Part shown: one piece after another, positions 40,287 through 53,173 of the stretch | How the letters are laid out: each line of letters opens with the position of its first letter | Numbering within the stretch: position 1 is the first letter of the stretch | From: Pseudorhizobium flavum | Lineage (GTDB): Bacteria > Pseudomonadota > Alphaproteobacteria > Rhizobiales > Rhizobiaceae | Direction: 5' to 3' | Assembly: GCF_902502825.2 (NCBI RefSeq) | Contig: NZ_LR723670.1 | Coordinates: forward strand, 1,612,001-1,676,000 | Length of the DNA stretch: 64,000 nucleotides | Notes under the pieces: model-generated | Database searches by the model: none | Seen by the model: the letters and a program-made list of their open reading frames with translations, nothing else | Told to the model about the DNA's origin: nothing | Translations under genes and position numbers: made by a program

Positions 40287-40314
40287 GCTATATGATCCGG
40301 TCGCCGCTGCCAAG
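40287..40314 (-). promoter_or_regulatory. Possible gltA promoter
   Basis: On the minus strand CTTGGC and TATAGC are 16 bases apart, about 67 bases before the gltA ATG. This resembles the rhizobial consensus CTTGAC-N17-CTATAT. The rest of 40221-40495 shows no gene. Confidence 0.4.
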
Positions 40315-40495
40315 CACTGCGGAGGTCTAATTGTGCGGTGCCGAAATCGCTTCTGCTGCCGAGCCTTGGATGCGGTTAACAAGACGCCAACGGACCGGAG
40401 TATGACCTGGAGGTTGCTGCAACCGACTTGCAGTTATGGATTGCATTTCGCCTGCCCCGGTTGCATTCTTCCTCCGGTGGGGCGGGTGGACGCGA

Positions 40496-42988
40496 ATGCC
40501 GCAGCAGGGCCTACTTCGGGAGCAGTCCGGGCGGGGTGTGGTTTCCGCTCCTGCGACGGCAGGCAGCGTCGGTGATACTGGCGAGAGGCCGGCGCCGGTC
40601 CTTGCCGATAGCCGGATTCGAAGACCGGCGTCGTTGAGCCTGGGCGACGTCGCGCGGTTGATGGAACGCCTTCCGGCGCAGGTGCGCAGGCTGCTGGAGG
40701 AGGAAGTCGCCCATGGCCACGCCTTCCTGTTCGTGCCCGTGCTTGTCGGGGCCGGTGCGGTCTTTTGGTTCACGCTTCCCCGCGATCCGCCGGCGCAAAT
40801 CCCGCTGGTGCTCTTCGTCGCGTTTGCAATCGCGACGATCGTCGTCCAACAACGTTCCGGAAGGCTCCCGCTGCTTCTCTTTGCGCCGGCGCTTGTTCTG
40901 GCAGGAATGGCCCTTGCGCAGTTCGAGACGTGGCGGCATGCCACCGTTATCCTCGACTCCCCCGTCACTACGACCATTGCAGGCGAGGTGCATCGACGCG
41001 AGCCGGCGGGTGAAGGCCGGTGGCGCTACTTCATTCGTGTTCAGCAGACGGAGCAGCCGACCCTCAGGCGACCGCCGCGCGACGTGGTTCTTCTCGCCCG
41101 CGGCAAGCACCGGCCATTCGAGGCAGGCGCGGCTATCCGGGGGCGCGCCCGTCTGTCTCCGCCTTCCGGGCCTGCGCTCCCCGGCCTGAATGATTTTGCC
41201 TTCCGCTCCTTTCATGATGGCATCGGGGCGATTGGCTTCTTCTACGGTGCGCCACAGGCGGCAGTCCCTTCGCAGGACGCAGCGCTGGACTGGGGTCGGG
41301 CCCTCGAGAGATGGATCTTCTCCCTACGCAGCATGATCGCCGACCGGATCCGCAGCGTAGTACCAGGGGACGCGGGTGCGTTCGCAGCAGCCATTGTCAC
41401 CGATGAGAGACGTGCGATCTCCCGAGAAACGACGGAGGCCCTGCGCATCTCCGGCCTTGCCCATATCGTGGCGATCTCCGGGCTCAACATGGCGCTCGCA
41501 ACCGGTATCTTCTTCGTCGGACTGCGCAGTTGCCTCTGCCTGTTCACCGGCTTCGCCCAGGCGTGGCCGGTGAAGAAGATCGCCGCCACCGGGGCGCTGC
41601 TCATGGCCACTGCCTACTATCTCGTCTCCGGCTTCGCTGTCTCTGCAGAGCGAGCCTACCTGATGATGGCGGTGATGCTCATCGCTGTGTGGTTCGATCG
41701 CGCGGCAATCAGCCTTCGCAATATCGCGCTGGCGGCGCTCATCATGCTGGCGATGGCCCCTTCCGAGATCATGGGGCCGAGCTTCCAGATGTCATTCGCG
41801 GCGACGGCCGCGCTGGTCGCGGGTTATGCCTATTGGAGCCGGCGCGGCGCAGGGGAGGATTCGGAACCCTCGATCTTCGCCCGCGGCAGGCTCGCGCCGA
41901 TGCTGACCGGCTGGCACTGGATGGCGGGGATTTTCGCGACCTCGCTGATCGGCGGCCTGTCGACGGCGATCTACTCGATGGAGCACTTTCACCGGCTTGC
42001 CGGCTATGGCCTGGCGGCCAACCTCGCCGTGATGCCGATCATCTCCTTCGTGGTCATGCCAGCTGGCCTGCTCGGTATGTTGCTGATGCCGCTCGGGCTC
42101 GATGCGCCCCTCCTGAAACTGATGGGTCTGGGGCTGGAGGCGGTCATCGCTGTCGCGAAACACGTGGCTGCCTGGGGTGGAGACGTCGGCACCGGCCGGC
42201 AGCACCCCTGGTTCCTGTCGATCGCCTCCATCGGCTTCCTGATCCTCGCCCTGTTGCGTACTCGGCTTCGGCTGGTCGGCGTACCGATCATGGCGCTCGC
42301 GTTCGCGCTGAGTTGGCAGGCGAACCGACTGCCCCCATCCGATGTCCTGGTCTCCGACGACGGGGCGCTGGTAGCCCTGGTGAGCGCTGGTGTTGCCACC
42401 AACCGCACGCGCCCGCCAGCCTTCATCTTCGACCAGTGGCAGCGCGCCCTGCTGCTTCCCGAGCCCGTCGCTCCGGTCATGTCTCCGGCAAGTGACATTG
42501 GCATTGCGGCGGCAGGCGATCCTTCTGTGAAACCCGCGCTAACGGACGAGCAGCGTGACCGTGTCCGGTCGGAGATGTCGTCAATGCTCGCTCTCGCCGC
42601 AGCTGATGCGGGCCGGTTCCATTGCCTGCCCAAGCTCTGGTGCGTGGCGGTAGCCCATGAGGGCGGAGTCAGTATTGTCGTGGTCGAGGATCCGCGACTA
42701 GCAGGAAGCGCCTGCGATCTGGCGGCACTGGTTGTTGCTCCTCGCGCGCGGTTCGACGAATGTCGCTCGGGTGCCGTGCTGCTGAACGCCGCAAGCCTGA
42801 GAAAGACTGGCGCGATCGAAATCTATCTGAACGGCAGTCCCCACCCGTCCCTGTGGCGGGTCAACGCGGCAAGTGCCGGAACCCGCCGTCCATGGACCAG
42901 CCACCGTCTCTATGACTGGCGAAATGACAGCTTCGACGAAACGCTTCCCTTAGCGCTGCTGCGAATGATCAGTGGTAGCGGCGGATGA
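40496..42988 (+). CDS. comEC: ComEC/Rec2-family DNA-uptake channel protein, apparently without the metal-dependent nuclease domain
   Basis: 830 residues from ATG 40496 (GGTGGA 6 bases upstream); ATG 40436 is possible. An N-terminal membrane segment and a DUF4131-type OB region ([22 protein letters not shown]) precede the competence domain, with [23 protein letters not shown], a strong ComEC signature, and about ten membrane helices. The C-terminal third lacks the HxHxDH metal-binding motif of the metallo-beta-lactamase domain, though the final [27 protein letters not shown] end resembles the tail of that domain. It would carry single-stranded DNA over the inner membrane. It converges on lexA and overlaps it by 20 bases. 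Confidence 0.88.
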   Translation: MPQQGLLREQSGRGVVSAPATAGSVGDTGERPAPVLADSRIRRPASLSLGDVARLMERLPAQVRRLLEEEVAHGHAFLFVPVLVGAGAVFWFTLPRDPPAQIPLVLFVAFAIATIVVQQRSGRLPLLLFAPALVLAGMALAQFETWRHATVILDSPVTTTIAGEVHRREPAGEGRWRYFIRVQQTEQPTLRRPPRDVVLLARGKHRPFEAGAAIRGRARLSPPSGPALPGLNDFAFRSFHDGIGAIGFFYGAPQAAVPSQDAALDWGRALERWIFSLRSMIADRIRSVVPGDAGAFAAAIVTDERRAISRETTEALRISGLAHIVAISGLNMALATGIFFVGLRSCLCLFTGFAQAWPVKKIAATGALLMATAYYLVSGFAVSAERAYLMMAVMLIAVWFDRAAISLRNIALAALIMLAMAPSEIMGPSFQMSFAATAALVAGYAYWSRRGAGEDSEPSIFARGRLAPMLTGWHWMAGIFATSLIGGLSTAIYSMEHFHRLAGYGLAANLAVMPIISFVVMPAGLLGMLLMPLGLDAPLLKLMGLGLEAVIAVAKHVAAWGGDVGTGRQHPWFLSIASIGFLILALLRTRLRLVGVPIMALAFALSWQANRLPPSDVLVSDDGALVALVSAGVATNRTRPPAFIFDQWQRALLLPEPVAPVMSPASDIGIAAAGDPSVKPALTDEQRDRVRSEMSSMLALAAADAGRFHCLPKLWCVAVAHEGGVSIVVVEDPRLAGSACDLAALVVAPRARFDECRSGAVLLNAASLRKTGAIEIYLNGSPHPSLWRVNAASAGTRRPWTSHRLYDWRNDSFDETLPLALLRMISGSGG

Positions 42989-43685
42989 GGCCGACGAGCT
43001 TTCCCTGAACCTTCACCCGATCGGCGGGAAGGATGCGAGTCTCATAGGCCGGGTTGGCAGCCTCCAGCGCGATCGAGGCACCGCGGCGGCGGAACCGCTT
43101 CAGCGTTGCCTCCTCGTCATCGACGAGAGCCACGACAATGTCTCCGGGGCTGGCCGTCTGGCCGTTGCGGATGATGACCGTATCCCCATCCAGGATCCCC
43201 GCCTCGATCATCGAGTCGCCCTTGACCTCCAGTGCATAGTGCTCGCCGGCGCCAAGCATTTCGACAGGAACCGCAATGTCGTGCGTATTGTTCTGGATCG
43301 CCGAGATCGGCACGCCCGCCGCGATACGTCCCATGACCGGCACGCTCGTGCTTGCGTTCTCGTTGCTTGCGGCGATCGGCGAGGGGGCCGGCGCCGGCTT
43401 CTGCTTGCCGAGGCTGCCCTCGATGACGCTCGGCGAGAAGCCGCGGCGCGGCTGCAGGCTGGTGCTGTAGGCTTCCGGCAGCTTTATGACCTCAAGTGCC
43501 CGCGCCCGATTGGGCAGCCGGCGGATGAAGCCGCGCTCCTCGAGCGCAGTGATCAGCCGGTGAATGCCCGACTTCGACGCCAGGTCGAGCGCATCCTTCA
43601 TTTCGTCGAAGGACGGGGGCACGCCCGACTCCTTCATCCTCTCGTGAATGAAAAGAAGCAGTTCCTGCTGTTTGCGCGTGAGCAT
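42969..43685 (-). CDS. lexA: LexA repressor
   Basis: 238 residues from [22 protein letters not shown] regulator that self-cleaves with RecA filaments. The winged-helix N-terminal domain has [26 protein letters not shown]. The cleavage bond is the Ala-Gly in GRIAAGVPI. The catalytic Ser is in [16 protein letters not shown] and the Lys in DEEATLKRF. The linker is long and Pro/Ala/Ser-rich, as in rhizobia. An SOS box lies upstream, so it is autoregulated. Confidence 0.97.
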   Translation of the reverse strand: MLTRKQQELLLFIHERMKESGVPPSFDEMKDALDLASKSGIHRLITALEERGFIRRLPNRARALEVIKLPEAYSTSLQPRRGFSPSVIEGSLGKQKPAPAPSPIAASNENASTSVPVMGRIAAGVPISAIQNNTHDIAVPVEMLGAGEHYALEVKGDSMIEAGILDGDTVIIRNGQTASPGDIVVALVDDEEATLKRFRRRGASIALEAANPAYETRILPADRVKVQGKLVGLIRRYH

Positions 43686-43729
43686 CCGGGTTCCCTGACG
43701 ATGAAACAAATACGGAACAGACCATATAT

Positions 43730-43744
43730 GTTCCGGGTGTGTTC
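43730..43744 (-). promoter_or_regulatory. lexA: LexA operator (SOS box) of lexA
   Basis: GTTC-N7-GTTC in the plus sense (GAAC-N7-GAAC in the minus sense) lies 45 bases before the lexA ATG. This is the exact alphaproteobacterial SOS box. A second pairing, GAAC-N11-GTTC, starts at 43715 and shares the first GTTC. A further GTTC is at 43757. Confidence 0.85.
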
Positions 43745-43884
43745 CGCAAGGCTAAAGTTCCAGCTGCGTCGGCGTGCTTATGCCTTGGCTCCGTGACAGA
43801 GGCGGTGGTTGCTGTTATGGACATCGCGTCCGCCGCAGCCGGGTCCCCGCGACGGAGCAGATGCCGCTTGAAAGGAGTGCCGCC

Positions 43885-44733
43885 ATGGACATTAAGCCCA
43901 ATCCCGAAGTTTTCGTGGGTGAAGGCCAGGGCCGCGTGTTGTTCTCCCAGCAGGCTCGCTTCTCGCTGATTGCCGGCCCCTGCCAGATGGAAAGCCGCGA
44001 CCACGCCTTCATGATCGCCGGAAGGCTCAAGGAGCTCTGCGCCGAGCTCGGGATCGGCCTTGTCTACAAGTCCTCCTTCGACAAGGCGAACCGGACATCG
44101 TTGTCGGGTAAGCGCGGCATCGGCCTGGACAGCGCGATGGAAATCTTTGCCGACCTCAAGAGGGAATTCGGCTTCCCGGTTCTCACCGACATTCACACGG
44201 AAGAACAGTGCGCACTGGTCGCGCCCACGGTCGATATCCTGCAGATACCCGCCTTCCTTTGCCGCCAGACCGATCTGCTGATCGCCGCCGCGAAGACCGG
44301 TCGCGCCATCAACGTTAAGAAGGGCCAGTTCCTAGCGCCCTGGGACATGAAGAACGTCCAGGCTAAATTCACGGCAAGCGGCAATCCGAACGTGCTTCTC
44401 TGCGAGCGTGGCGCCTCCTTCGGCTACAATACGCTCGTCTCCGACATGCGTTCGCTGCCGATCATGGCCGCGATGGGCTCGCCGGTGGTCTTCGATGCAA
44501 CGCATTCCGTGCAGCAGCCCGGCGGGCAGGGCGGTTCATCCGGTGGCCAGCGTGAGTTCGTCGAGACGCTCGCCCGCGCAGCCGTCGCTGTCGGCGTTGC
44601 CGGCCTGTTCATCGAGACGCACGAGGACCCGGACAATGCGCCCTCCGATGGCCCCAACATGGTTCATCTGAAGGACATGCGACGGCTCCTGGAAAAGCTT
44701 CTGGCCTTCGATGCCGTGGCCAAGGCCGCCTAG
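43885..44733 (+). CDS. kdsA: 3-deoxy-8-phosphooctulonate (KDO-8-P) synthase
   Basis: 282 residues; AAAGGAG lies 7 bases before the ATG. It condenses phosphoenolpyruvate and arabinose-5-phosphate to KDO-8-P for the LPS core. Conserved segments: [56 protein letters not shown], and [24 protein letters not shown]. The usual metal-binding Cys is replaced or absent in the first motif depending on subclass (GPCQMES keeps Cys), suggesting the metal-dependent class. It stands between lexA (divergent) and eno. Confidence 0.96.
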   Translation: MDIKPNPEVFVGEGQGRVLFSQQARFSLIAGPCQMESRDHAFMIAGRLKELCAELGIGLVYKSSFDKANRTSLSGKRGIGLDSAMEIFADLKREFGFPVLTDIHTEEQCALVAPTVDILQIPAFLCRQTDLLIAAAKTGRAINVKKGQFLAPWDMKNVQAKFTASGNPNVLLCERGASFGYNTLVSDMRSLPIMAAMGSPVVFDATHSVQQPGGQGGSSGGQREFVETLARAAVAVGVAGLFIETHEDPDNAPSDGPNMVHLKDMRRLLEKLLAFDAVAKAA

Positions 44734-44759
44734 GCGCCGCAGCGGGAGCCGGATTGTAA

Positions 44760-46103
<1,344 letters not shown>

Positions 46104-46131
46104 TTCATCAGGCAAACATTAAGTTCGCAAG

Positions 46132-46155
46132 GAAAGCCCGGTTCGCCGGGCTTTC
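46132..46155 (+). terminator. Hairpin terminator after eno with a TTCG loop
   Basis: GAAAGCCCGG / CCGGGCTTTC, a perfect 10-bp stem closed by the stable TTCG tetraloop, 28 bases after the eno stop. The 3' side (TGCGTTTC) is moderately T-rich. Confidence 0.8.
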
Positions 46156-46237
46156 TGCGTTTCGGGCGGTCAACGATTGCTTAAGCAAGTTCTGCGAATT
46201 TGACACATCGTAATGCGTTTCGAGGATGTCGCGGGGC

Positions 46238-46555
46238 ATGTGGACCAAGCACCATAAGGAAAGAAAACTCGGTCGATTCGTGCTCCCGCTCATAACCGTC
46301 GCCTTCCTTTCGTATTTCGGGTATCATTCGGTCAACGGCGAGCTCGGGCTCATTGCTACCGAAAACTTCGAGCGGCAGCGGCTCGATCGCTTGGCGGAAC
46401 TTGCGCGACTGACCGAGAAGCGGCAGGCTCTTGAGCGTCAGGTGCAGCTCCTCAGTGACGGTTCGCTGGAAAAAGACATGCTGGACGAGATCGCGCGTTA
46501 CCAGTTAAACGTCGCGCGCGAGGACGAAATCGTGATCTTTAACAACTATTTCTAG
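46238..46555 (+). CDS. ftsB: Septum formation initiator protein FtsB/DivIC
   Basis: 105 residues from the second in-frame ATG (MWTKHHKERKLGRF), which matches family starts better than 46226. FtsB is a small division protein bridging FtsL and FtsQ at the septum. One membrane helix (VLPLITVAFLSYFGYHSV) is followed by a coiled coil (about 40-80, RQRLDRLAELARLTEKRQALERQVQLL); the conserved end reads EDEIVIFNNYF. The gene sits between eno and the PDH genes, a usual place in rhizobia. Confidence 0.92.
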   Translation: MWTKHHKERKLGRFVLPLITVAFLSYFGYHSVNGELGLIATENFERQRLDRLAELARLTEKRQALERQVQLLSDGSLEKDMLDEIARYQLNVAREDEIVIFNNYF

Positions 46556-46556
46556 G

Positions 46557-46634
46557 TTAACCAGATTTCGGTTAATCTGAATTAATATTGTATTATCAGC
46601 GGGTTGTACGGAATGCGAGCCATGCATTTATGGC
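46557..46634 (+). promoter_or_regulatory. Palindrome-rich region upstream of pdhA
   Basis: The 150-base gap between ftsB and pdhA has no gene. It holds a CAGATT-N6-AATCTG inverted repeat (46562-46579), a GCCAT-N6-ATGGC repeat (46619-46634), and three TTAA words (46557, 46572, 46582). The promoter of the pdh operon probably lies here, and the repeats could be operators for a regulator of pyruvate metabolism. Nothing in the sequence names the regulator. Confidence 0.4.
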
Positions 46635-46705
46635 ATTGCTGGGGTGCCTTTTCTTCCCTATGGTAACGGCCTGAACAAGACCTGCAGCACATGAGGGAGG
46701 GATGA

Positions 46706-47752
46706 ATGGCGCCGAGAAAAACCGCGTCTGTATCCGGCCGCAAATCCGCGGCAAAGCCTGCAAGAAAAGACTTCACCGGCGGTACCATTGCCGAGTTCGA
46801 CAAGGAGCAGGAGCTCCAGGCTTACCGCGACATGCTGCTGATCAGGCGGTTTGAGGAGAAGGCCGGCCAGCTCTATGGCATGGGCTTCATCGGCGGCTTC
46901 TGTCACCTCTATATTGGCCAGGAAGCGGTCGTCGTCGGCATGCAGATGGCGCTCAAGGAAGGCGACCAGGTCATCACCGGCTATCGTGACCACGGCCACA
47001 TGCTGGCGACCGGCATGAGTGCGCGGGGCGTCATGGCAGAGCTGACGGGACGTCGGGGCGGTTATTCCAAGGGGAAGGGCGGCTCCATGCACATGTTCTC
47101 CAAGGAAAAGCACTTCTACGGCGGCCACGGCATTGTCGGTGCCCAGGTCTCCCTCGGCACGGGTCTTGCGTTTGCCAACAAGTATCGCGGCAATGACAGC
47201 GTCTCGACTGCCTATTTCGGTGATGGCGCCGCCAACCAGGGCCAGGTCTATGAGAGCTTCAACATGGCCAACCTGTGGAAGCTGCCGATCGTCTACGTGA
47301 TCGAGAACAACCGCTACGCCATGGGCACCTCCGTCTCGCGCGCGTCCGCGCAGACCGACTTCTCCCAGCGCGGCGCCTCCTTCGGCATTCCGGGATACCA
47401 GGTAGACGGGATGGATGTCCGCGCCGTCAAGGCTGCTGCGGACGAAGCGGTCTCCTACTGCCGCTCGGGCAAGGGCCCGATCATCTTGGAAATGCTCACC
47501 TACCGCTATCGCGGCCACTCCATGTCCGACCCGGCGAAGTACCGCTCCAAGGACGAAGTGCAGAAGATGCGTTCGGAACACGATCCGATCGAGCAGGTCA
47601 AGAACCGCCTGCTGGACAAGGGCTGGGCCTCGGAAGATCAGTTGAAGACGATCGACAAGGACGTCCGCGACGTCGTCTCCGACTCCGCCGACTTTGCCCA
47701 GAACGATCCGGAGCCGGATACCTCCGAGCTCTACACCGACATTCTGCTCTGA
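46706..47752 (+). CDS. pdhA: Pyruvate dehydrogenase E1 component, alpha subunit
   Basis: 348 residues; GAGGGAGG precedes the ATG. With E1-beta it decarboxylates pyruvate on thiamine diphosphate. The TPP motif [25 protein letters not shown] is complete, and the phosphorylatable-loop region reads [20 protein letters not shown]. The N-terminal 30 residues are Lys/Ala-rich and probably flexible. pdhB follows after 19 bases. Confidence 0.97.
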   Translation: MAPRKTASVSGRKSAAKPARKDFTGGTIAEFDKEQELQAYRDMLLIRRFEEKAGQLYGMGFIGGFCHLYIGQEAVVVGMQMALKEGDQVITGYRDHGHMLATGMSARGVMAELTGRRGGYSKGKGGSMHMFSKEKHFYGGHGIVGAQVSLGTGLAFANKYRGNDSVSTAYFGDGAANQGQVYESFNMANLWKLPIVYVIENNRYAMGTSVSRASAQTDFSQRGASFGIPGYQVDGMDVRAVKAAADEAVSYCRSGKGPIILEMLTYRYRGHSMSDPAKYRSKDEVQKMRSEHDPIEQVKNRLLDKGWASEDQLKTIDKDVRDVVSDSADFAQNDPEPDTSELYTDILL

Positions 47753-47771
47753 GACGGGGAGGGACACTAGA

Positions 47772-49202
47772 ATGCCAATCGATATCCTCATGCCCGCCCT
47801 TTCTCCGACCATGGAAGAGGGCACGCTCAGCAAGTGGCTGAAGAAGGAAGGCGACACGGTCGCGTCCGGTGACGTCATTGCTGAAATCGAGACCGACAAG
47901 GCGACCATGGAGGTGGAAGCCGTGGATGAAGGCGTGATCGGCAAGCTGCTGGTCGAGGCCGGCACCGAAAACGTCAAGGTCAACACGCCGATTGCCGTGC
48001 TGCTGCAGGAAGGCGAGAACGCTGATTCCATTTCGGCGGAAAAGCCCGCCCAGCCGGAAGCGGCGAAGGCTGATGCTGATACGCCGGCCGCGACCTCGGA
48101 CGCTGCAGGCGGCAAGGCCCGCGAAGCCAAGGACGAGCCTGCCTCGTCCGCCGACAACAAGGTTCCGGCACAGCCGAAGGTCGACGTCGCTGCCGATCCG
48201 GATATCCCTCAAGGCACCGAAATGGTCTCCACCACCGTCCGCGAAGCGCTGCGTGACGCCATGGCCGAAGAAATGCGCCGTGACGAGACCGTCTTCGTCA
48301 TGGGCGAGGAAGTTGCCGAATACCAGGGCGCCTACAAGGTGACCCAGGGCCTGCTGCAGGAATTCGGACCCCGCCGTGTCGTCGACACCCCGATCACCGA
48401 GCACGGCTTTGCCGGCGTCGGGGTCGGTGCGGCCATGGCCGGCCTTCGCCCGATCGTCGAGTTCATGACCTTCAACTTCGCCATGCAGGCGATTGACCAG
48501 ATCATCAACTCGGCCGCCAAGACACTTTACATGTCCGGTGGACAGATGGGCGCGCCGATGGTCTTCCGCGGCCCGAACGGTGCTGCTGCCCGCGTGGCGG
48601 CCCAGCACAGCCAGGACTACGCGGCCTGGTATTCCAGCATTCCCGGCCTGAAGGTGGTCATGCCCTACACGGCGGCCGATGCGAAGGGCCTGCTGAAAGC
48701 GGCCATCCGGGATCCGAACCCGGTGATCTTCCTGGAAAACGAGATCCTCTACGGCCAGTCCTTCGACGTGCCGAAGCTAGATGACTTCGTGCTGCCGATC
48801 GGCAAGGCACGCATTCACAAGCAAGGCAAGGACGCCACGATCGTCTCCTTCGGCATCGGCATGACCTATGCCACGAAGGCGGTCGCCGAACTGGAGAAGG
48901 AAGGGATCGACGTCGAGCTGATCGATCTTCGCACCCTGCGCCCGATGGACCTGCCGACCGTCATCGAATCGGTGAAGAAGACCGGCCGTCTCGTCACCGT
49001 CGAGGAAGGCTATCCGCAGAACTCGGTGGGCACGGAAATCGCCACCCGCGTCATGCAGCAGGCCTTCGACTATCTCGATGCGCCGATCCTGACGATCGCC
49101 GGCAAGGACGTGCCGATGCCTTACGCGGCCAACCTCGAGAAGCTGGCCCTGCCGAATGTCGGCGAGGTCGTCCAGGCGGTGAAGACCGTCTGCTACAAGT
49201 AA
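47772..49202 (+). CDS. pdhB: Pyruvate dehydrogenase E1 component, beta subunit, with N-terminal lipoyl domain
   Basis: 476 residues. Residues 1-80 are a lipoyl domain with the lipoylated Lys43 in [13 protein letters not shown], followed by an Ala/Pro/Glu linker to about 145. The transketolase-like beta domain then has [43 protein letters not shown] and [27 protein letters not shown] lipoyl domain on E1-beta is characteristic of rhizobia and some other alphaproteobacteria. Its DNA is nearly identical in blocks to the start of pdhC. Confidence 0.97.
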   Translation: MPIDILMPALSPTMEEGTLSKWLKKEGDTVASGDVIAEIETDKATMEVEAVDEGVIGKLLVEAGTENVKVNTPIAVLLQEGENADSISAEKPAQPEAAKADADTPAATSDAAGGKAREAKDEPASSADNKVPAQPKVDVAADPDIPQGTEMVSTTVREALRDAMAEEMRRDETVFVMGEEVAEYQGAYKVTQGLLQEFGPRRVVDTPITEHGFAGVGVGAAMAGLRPIVEFMTFNFAMQAIDQIINSAAKTLYMSGGQMGAPMVFRGPNGAAARVAAQHSQDYAAWYSSIPGLKVVMPYTAADAKGLLKAAIRDPNPVIFLENEILYGQSFDVPKLDDFVLPIGKARIHKQGKDATIVSFGIGMTYATKAVAELEKEGIDVELIDLRTLRPMDLPTVIESVKKTGRLVTVEEGYPQNSVGTEIATRVMQQAFDYLDAPILTIAGKDVPMPYAANLEKLALPNVGEVVQAVKTVCYK

Positions 49203-49215
49203 GGGGAGGCGTCCG

Positions 49216-50589
49216 ATGCCGATCAACATCACCATGCCCGCCCTTTCTCCCACGATGGAAGAGGGCAATCTTGCCAAGTGGCTGGTCAAGGAGGGCGACA
49301 AGGTCGCCCCCGGTGACGTGATTGCCGAGATCGAGACCGACAAGGCGACCATGGAAGTGGAAGCCGTGGATGAAGGCACGGTGGCGAAGATCGTCGTCCC
49401 GGCCGGTACCGAGGCGGTCAAGGTCAACGCCCTGATCGCAATCCTTGCCGGTGAAGGCGAGGGTGTGAAGGACGCCGCTGCCGCCGGTGGGGCATCGGCG
49501 GAAGCACCGAAGCCTGCCGCCGCTCCGGCTGAAGCCAAGGCGGAAGCGCCGAAAGCAGAGTCCGCCAAGCCGCAGGCGGAGCAGCCGGTAGCGGACGCGA
49601 CGCCCGCGGCCTCTACACCTACGCCCAAGGCTGCCTCCGGCGAACGCATCTTCGCGTCTCCGCTGGCACGTCGTCTCGCCAAAGAAGCCGGTCTCGATCT
49701 GTCCGCCGTTACCGGCTCCGGACCGCATGGCCGCGTCGTCAAGGCGGATGTCGAGAAGGCGGCTGCCTCCGGTACGGCGAAGGCCGCGCCGGCTGCCGCT
49801 GCCGGACCCCAAGCGGCTGCTCCGGCCATGGCCAAGGGCCCATCGGACGATGCGGTCCTCAAGCTCCTTGCCGAAGGCTCCTACGAACTTCTGCCGCATG
49901 ACGGCATGCGCAAGACGATCGCCTCGCGCCTGACCGAATCGACGCAGACCGTTCCCTCCTACACCGTGTCGATGGACTGCGAGCTCGATGCCCTGATGAA
50001 GCTGCGCGCCGAGATCAACGCCTCTGCTCCGGTGAAGAAGACGGAGAAGGGCGAGCTTCCGGCCTTCAAGCTCTCGGTCAACGACTTCATCATCAAGGCG
50101 ATGGCGCTCGCGCTGCGCGACGTGCCGATGGCGAATGCCTCCTGGACCTCGACGGCACGCGTGCTGCACAAGCATGCCGATGTCGGCGTGGCCGTTGCCA
50201 TTCCCGATGGCCTGATCACGCCGATCGTCCGCAACGCCGAGCAGAAGACGCTGTCCGTCATCTCCAACGAGGTGAAGGATCTCGCCAAGCGGGCGCGCGA
50301 CAAGAAGCTGAAGCCTGAGGAGTATCAGGGCGGCACGACGTCCGTCTCCAATCTTGGCATGTTCGGGGTCTCCAGCTTCACCTCGATCGTCAACCTGCCG
50401 CAGGCTTCGATCGTCTCGATCGGTGCCGGCGTGGAGAAGCCGGTCGTCAGGAACGGCGAGATCAAGATCGGTACTGTGATGACGGCAACCTTCGCCTTCG
50501 ATCATCGGGTCATCGATGGCGCGCTCGGCGCGGAGCTTGCCTCTGCCTTCAAGCGCTATGTCGAAAACCCGATGGCGATGCTCGTCTGA
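49216..50589 (+). CDS. pdhC: Dihydrolipoamide acetyltransferase (PDH E2)
   Basis: 457 residues. N-terminal lipoyl domain (Lys43 in [13 protein letters not shown]), an Ala/Pro/Lys linker, a peripheral-subunit-binding domain ([31 protein letters not shown]) near 140-175, then the catalytic acetyltransferase domain ending with the active-site [12 protein letters not shown] (His-x-x-x-Asp-Gly type). It transfers the acetyl group from lipoyl to CoA and forms the complex core. Ordered after pdhB in the pdh cluster, 13 bases apart. Confidence 0.98.
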   Translation: MPINITMPALSPTMEEGNLAKWLVKEGDKVAPGDVIAEIETDKATMEVEAVDEGTVAKIVVPAGTEAVKVNALIAILAGEGEGVKDAAAAGGASAEAPKPAAAPAEAKAEAPKAESAKPQAEQPVADATPAASTPTPKAASGERIFASPLARRLAKEAGLDLSAVTGSGPHGRVVKADVEKAAASGTAKAAPAAAAGPQAAAPAMAKGPSDDAVLKLLAEGSYELLPHDGMRKTIASRLTESTQTVPSYTVSMDCELDALMKLRAEINASAPVKKTEKGELPAFKLSVNDFIIKAMALALRDVPMANASWTSTARVLHKHADVGVAVAIPDGLITPIVRNAEQKTLSVISNEVKDLAKRARDKKLKPEEYQGGTTSVSNLGMFGVSSFTSIVNLPQASIVSIGAGVEKPVVRNGEIKIGTVMTATFAFDHRVIDGALGAELASAFKRYVENPMAMLV

Positions 50590-50602
50590 CGCGGAAGAGC
50601 CG

Positions 50603-51244
50603 ATGGCAAAGACCGTCCTCTGCTATGGTGATTCGCTCACCTGGGGTTACGATCCGGAAGGCCCGGGTCGTCACCTGTTCGAGGACCGCTGGCCAAGCGT
50701 GCTGCAGGCGGCCCTCGGTTCAGAGGTCAATGTCATTGCGGAAGGCTTGAACGGCCGCACCACCGGCTATGACGATCACCTGGCAGATTGTCAGCGCAAT
50801 GGCGTGAAGACGCTGCCGACGGTGCTGCACAGCCACATGCCGCTCGATCTCGTCATCCTCATGCTCGGCACCAACGACATGAAGCCGGTTATTGCCGGGA
50901 CGGCGATTGCGGCGCGCCAGGGCATGCAGCGGTTGGTGGCGCTGGTCCGAAATCATGAATGGTCCTTCGACTACGAAGTTCCGGACATCCTCATCGTCGC
51001 GCCGCCGCCGCTCCGCGAGACTGCTGATCCCGTGTTCGCCGCCATGTTTGCCGGCGGCATGGAGCAGTCGGCCATGCTCGCATCGCTTTATCGCGACCTC
51101 GCGGATGAACTCGGCTGCGGATTCTACGATGCGGCCTCGGTTGCTGAGACGACGCCACTCGACGGTGTCCATCTGAACGCAGAGAATACCCGGGCCCTCG
51201 GCAGGGGGCTTGAACCTATCGTACGGATGATGTTGGGAATTTGA
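50603..51244 (+). CDS. SGNH/GDSL-family hydrolase
   Basis: 213 residues from MAKTVLCYGDSLTWG. The catalytic Ser is in GDSLTWG (block I), followed by GRTTGYDD (block II), LGTNDMKP (block III, with the oxyanion Asn) and DGVHLNAEN (block V, with the Asp and His). Similar enzymes act as arylesterases or acyl-esterases on small substrates; the natural substrate is unknown. There is no signal peptide, so it is cytosolic. It lies in the pdh gene run between pdhC and lpdA, but no link to PDH is established. Confidence 0.9.
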   Translation: MAKTVLCYGDSLTWGYDPEGPGRHLFEDRWPSVLQAALGSEVNVIAEGLNGRTTGYDDHLADCQRNGVKTLPTVLHSHMPLDLVILMLGTNDMKPVIAGTAIAARQGMQRLVALVRNHEWSFDYEVPDILIVAPPPLRETADPVFAAMFAGGMEQSAMLASLYRDLADELGCGFYDAASVAETTPLDGVHLNAENTRALGRGLEPIVRMMLGI

Positions 51245-51341
51245 CGCTCTTTGGTGACGGAATTGACTACGATCAAAGAGAAAGCAGGTGCGATGGATAT
51301 GGCTGGTCTCATCGATTGATGGACAAAGAGGAGACCGAGCC

Positions 51342-51581
51342 ATGTCGAACACGCCTCACGAAATTCACGACGAGTTTCCGGAATACGCCGACAAGATCCA
51401 TTCGCTGAAGGTCAGCAATGAGCATTTTGCCGGTCTGCTCGAGAACTATCGCGACGTCAATCGTGCGATCCATCGGGCCGAAACGGAAGTGGAGCCGGTC
51501 GGCGACGCGCATATGGAAGACATGCGCAAGCGCCGGATGGTTCTGAAGGATGAGATTTACGGGATGCTGGCCAAGGCGTAA
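51342..51581 (+). CDS. YdcH/DUF465 family small coiled-coil protein
   Basis: 79 residues from MSNTPHEIHDEFPEYADKI, with GAGGAGACCGAGC upstream. The DUF465 pattern is seen in HEIHDEFPE, HFAGLLENYRDVNRAIHRAE and LKDEIYGML, forming an antiparallel helical hairpin. No function is established for the family. It stands between the SGNH hydrolase gene and lpdA. Confidence 0.88.
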   Translation: MSNTPHEIHDEFPEYADKIHSLKVSNEHFAGLLENYRDVNRAIHRAETEVEPVGDAHMEDMRKRRMVLKDEIYGMLAKA

Positions 51582-51654
51582 CGCCTGGTGCTTCATCCCC
51601 CGGGAGGCTCGGCGAAAGCCGGGCCTGTTCCGACAGACAAGGAGATGAAGGCCC

Positions 51655-53100
<1,446 letters not shown>

Positions 53101-53110
53101 TCCTGCAATC

Positions 53111-53139
53111 GATGCCGGCTTGTTCCAGGGGCCGGCATC
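53111..53139 (+). terminator. Hairpin after lpdA
   Basis: GATGCCGGC / GCCGGCATC, a perfect 9-bp stem with an 11-base loop, 10 bases after the lpdA stop. No T-run follows (TCCCAC), so termination strength is doubtful. Confidence 0.45.
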
Positions 53140-53173
53140 TCCCACATGTGAAGTCTCGATCGGAGGAACGGCA

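Noticed and set aside
46658..48160. 500-codon minus-strand frame opposite pdhA/pdhB, and similar ones opposite eno (44811-46115), lpxA/lpxI (35958-37442) and pdhC (49051-50505)
   Set aside because: Shadows of strongly conserved genes on the plus strand. None has a recognisable domain.
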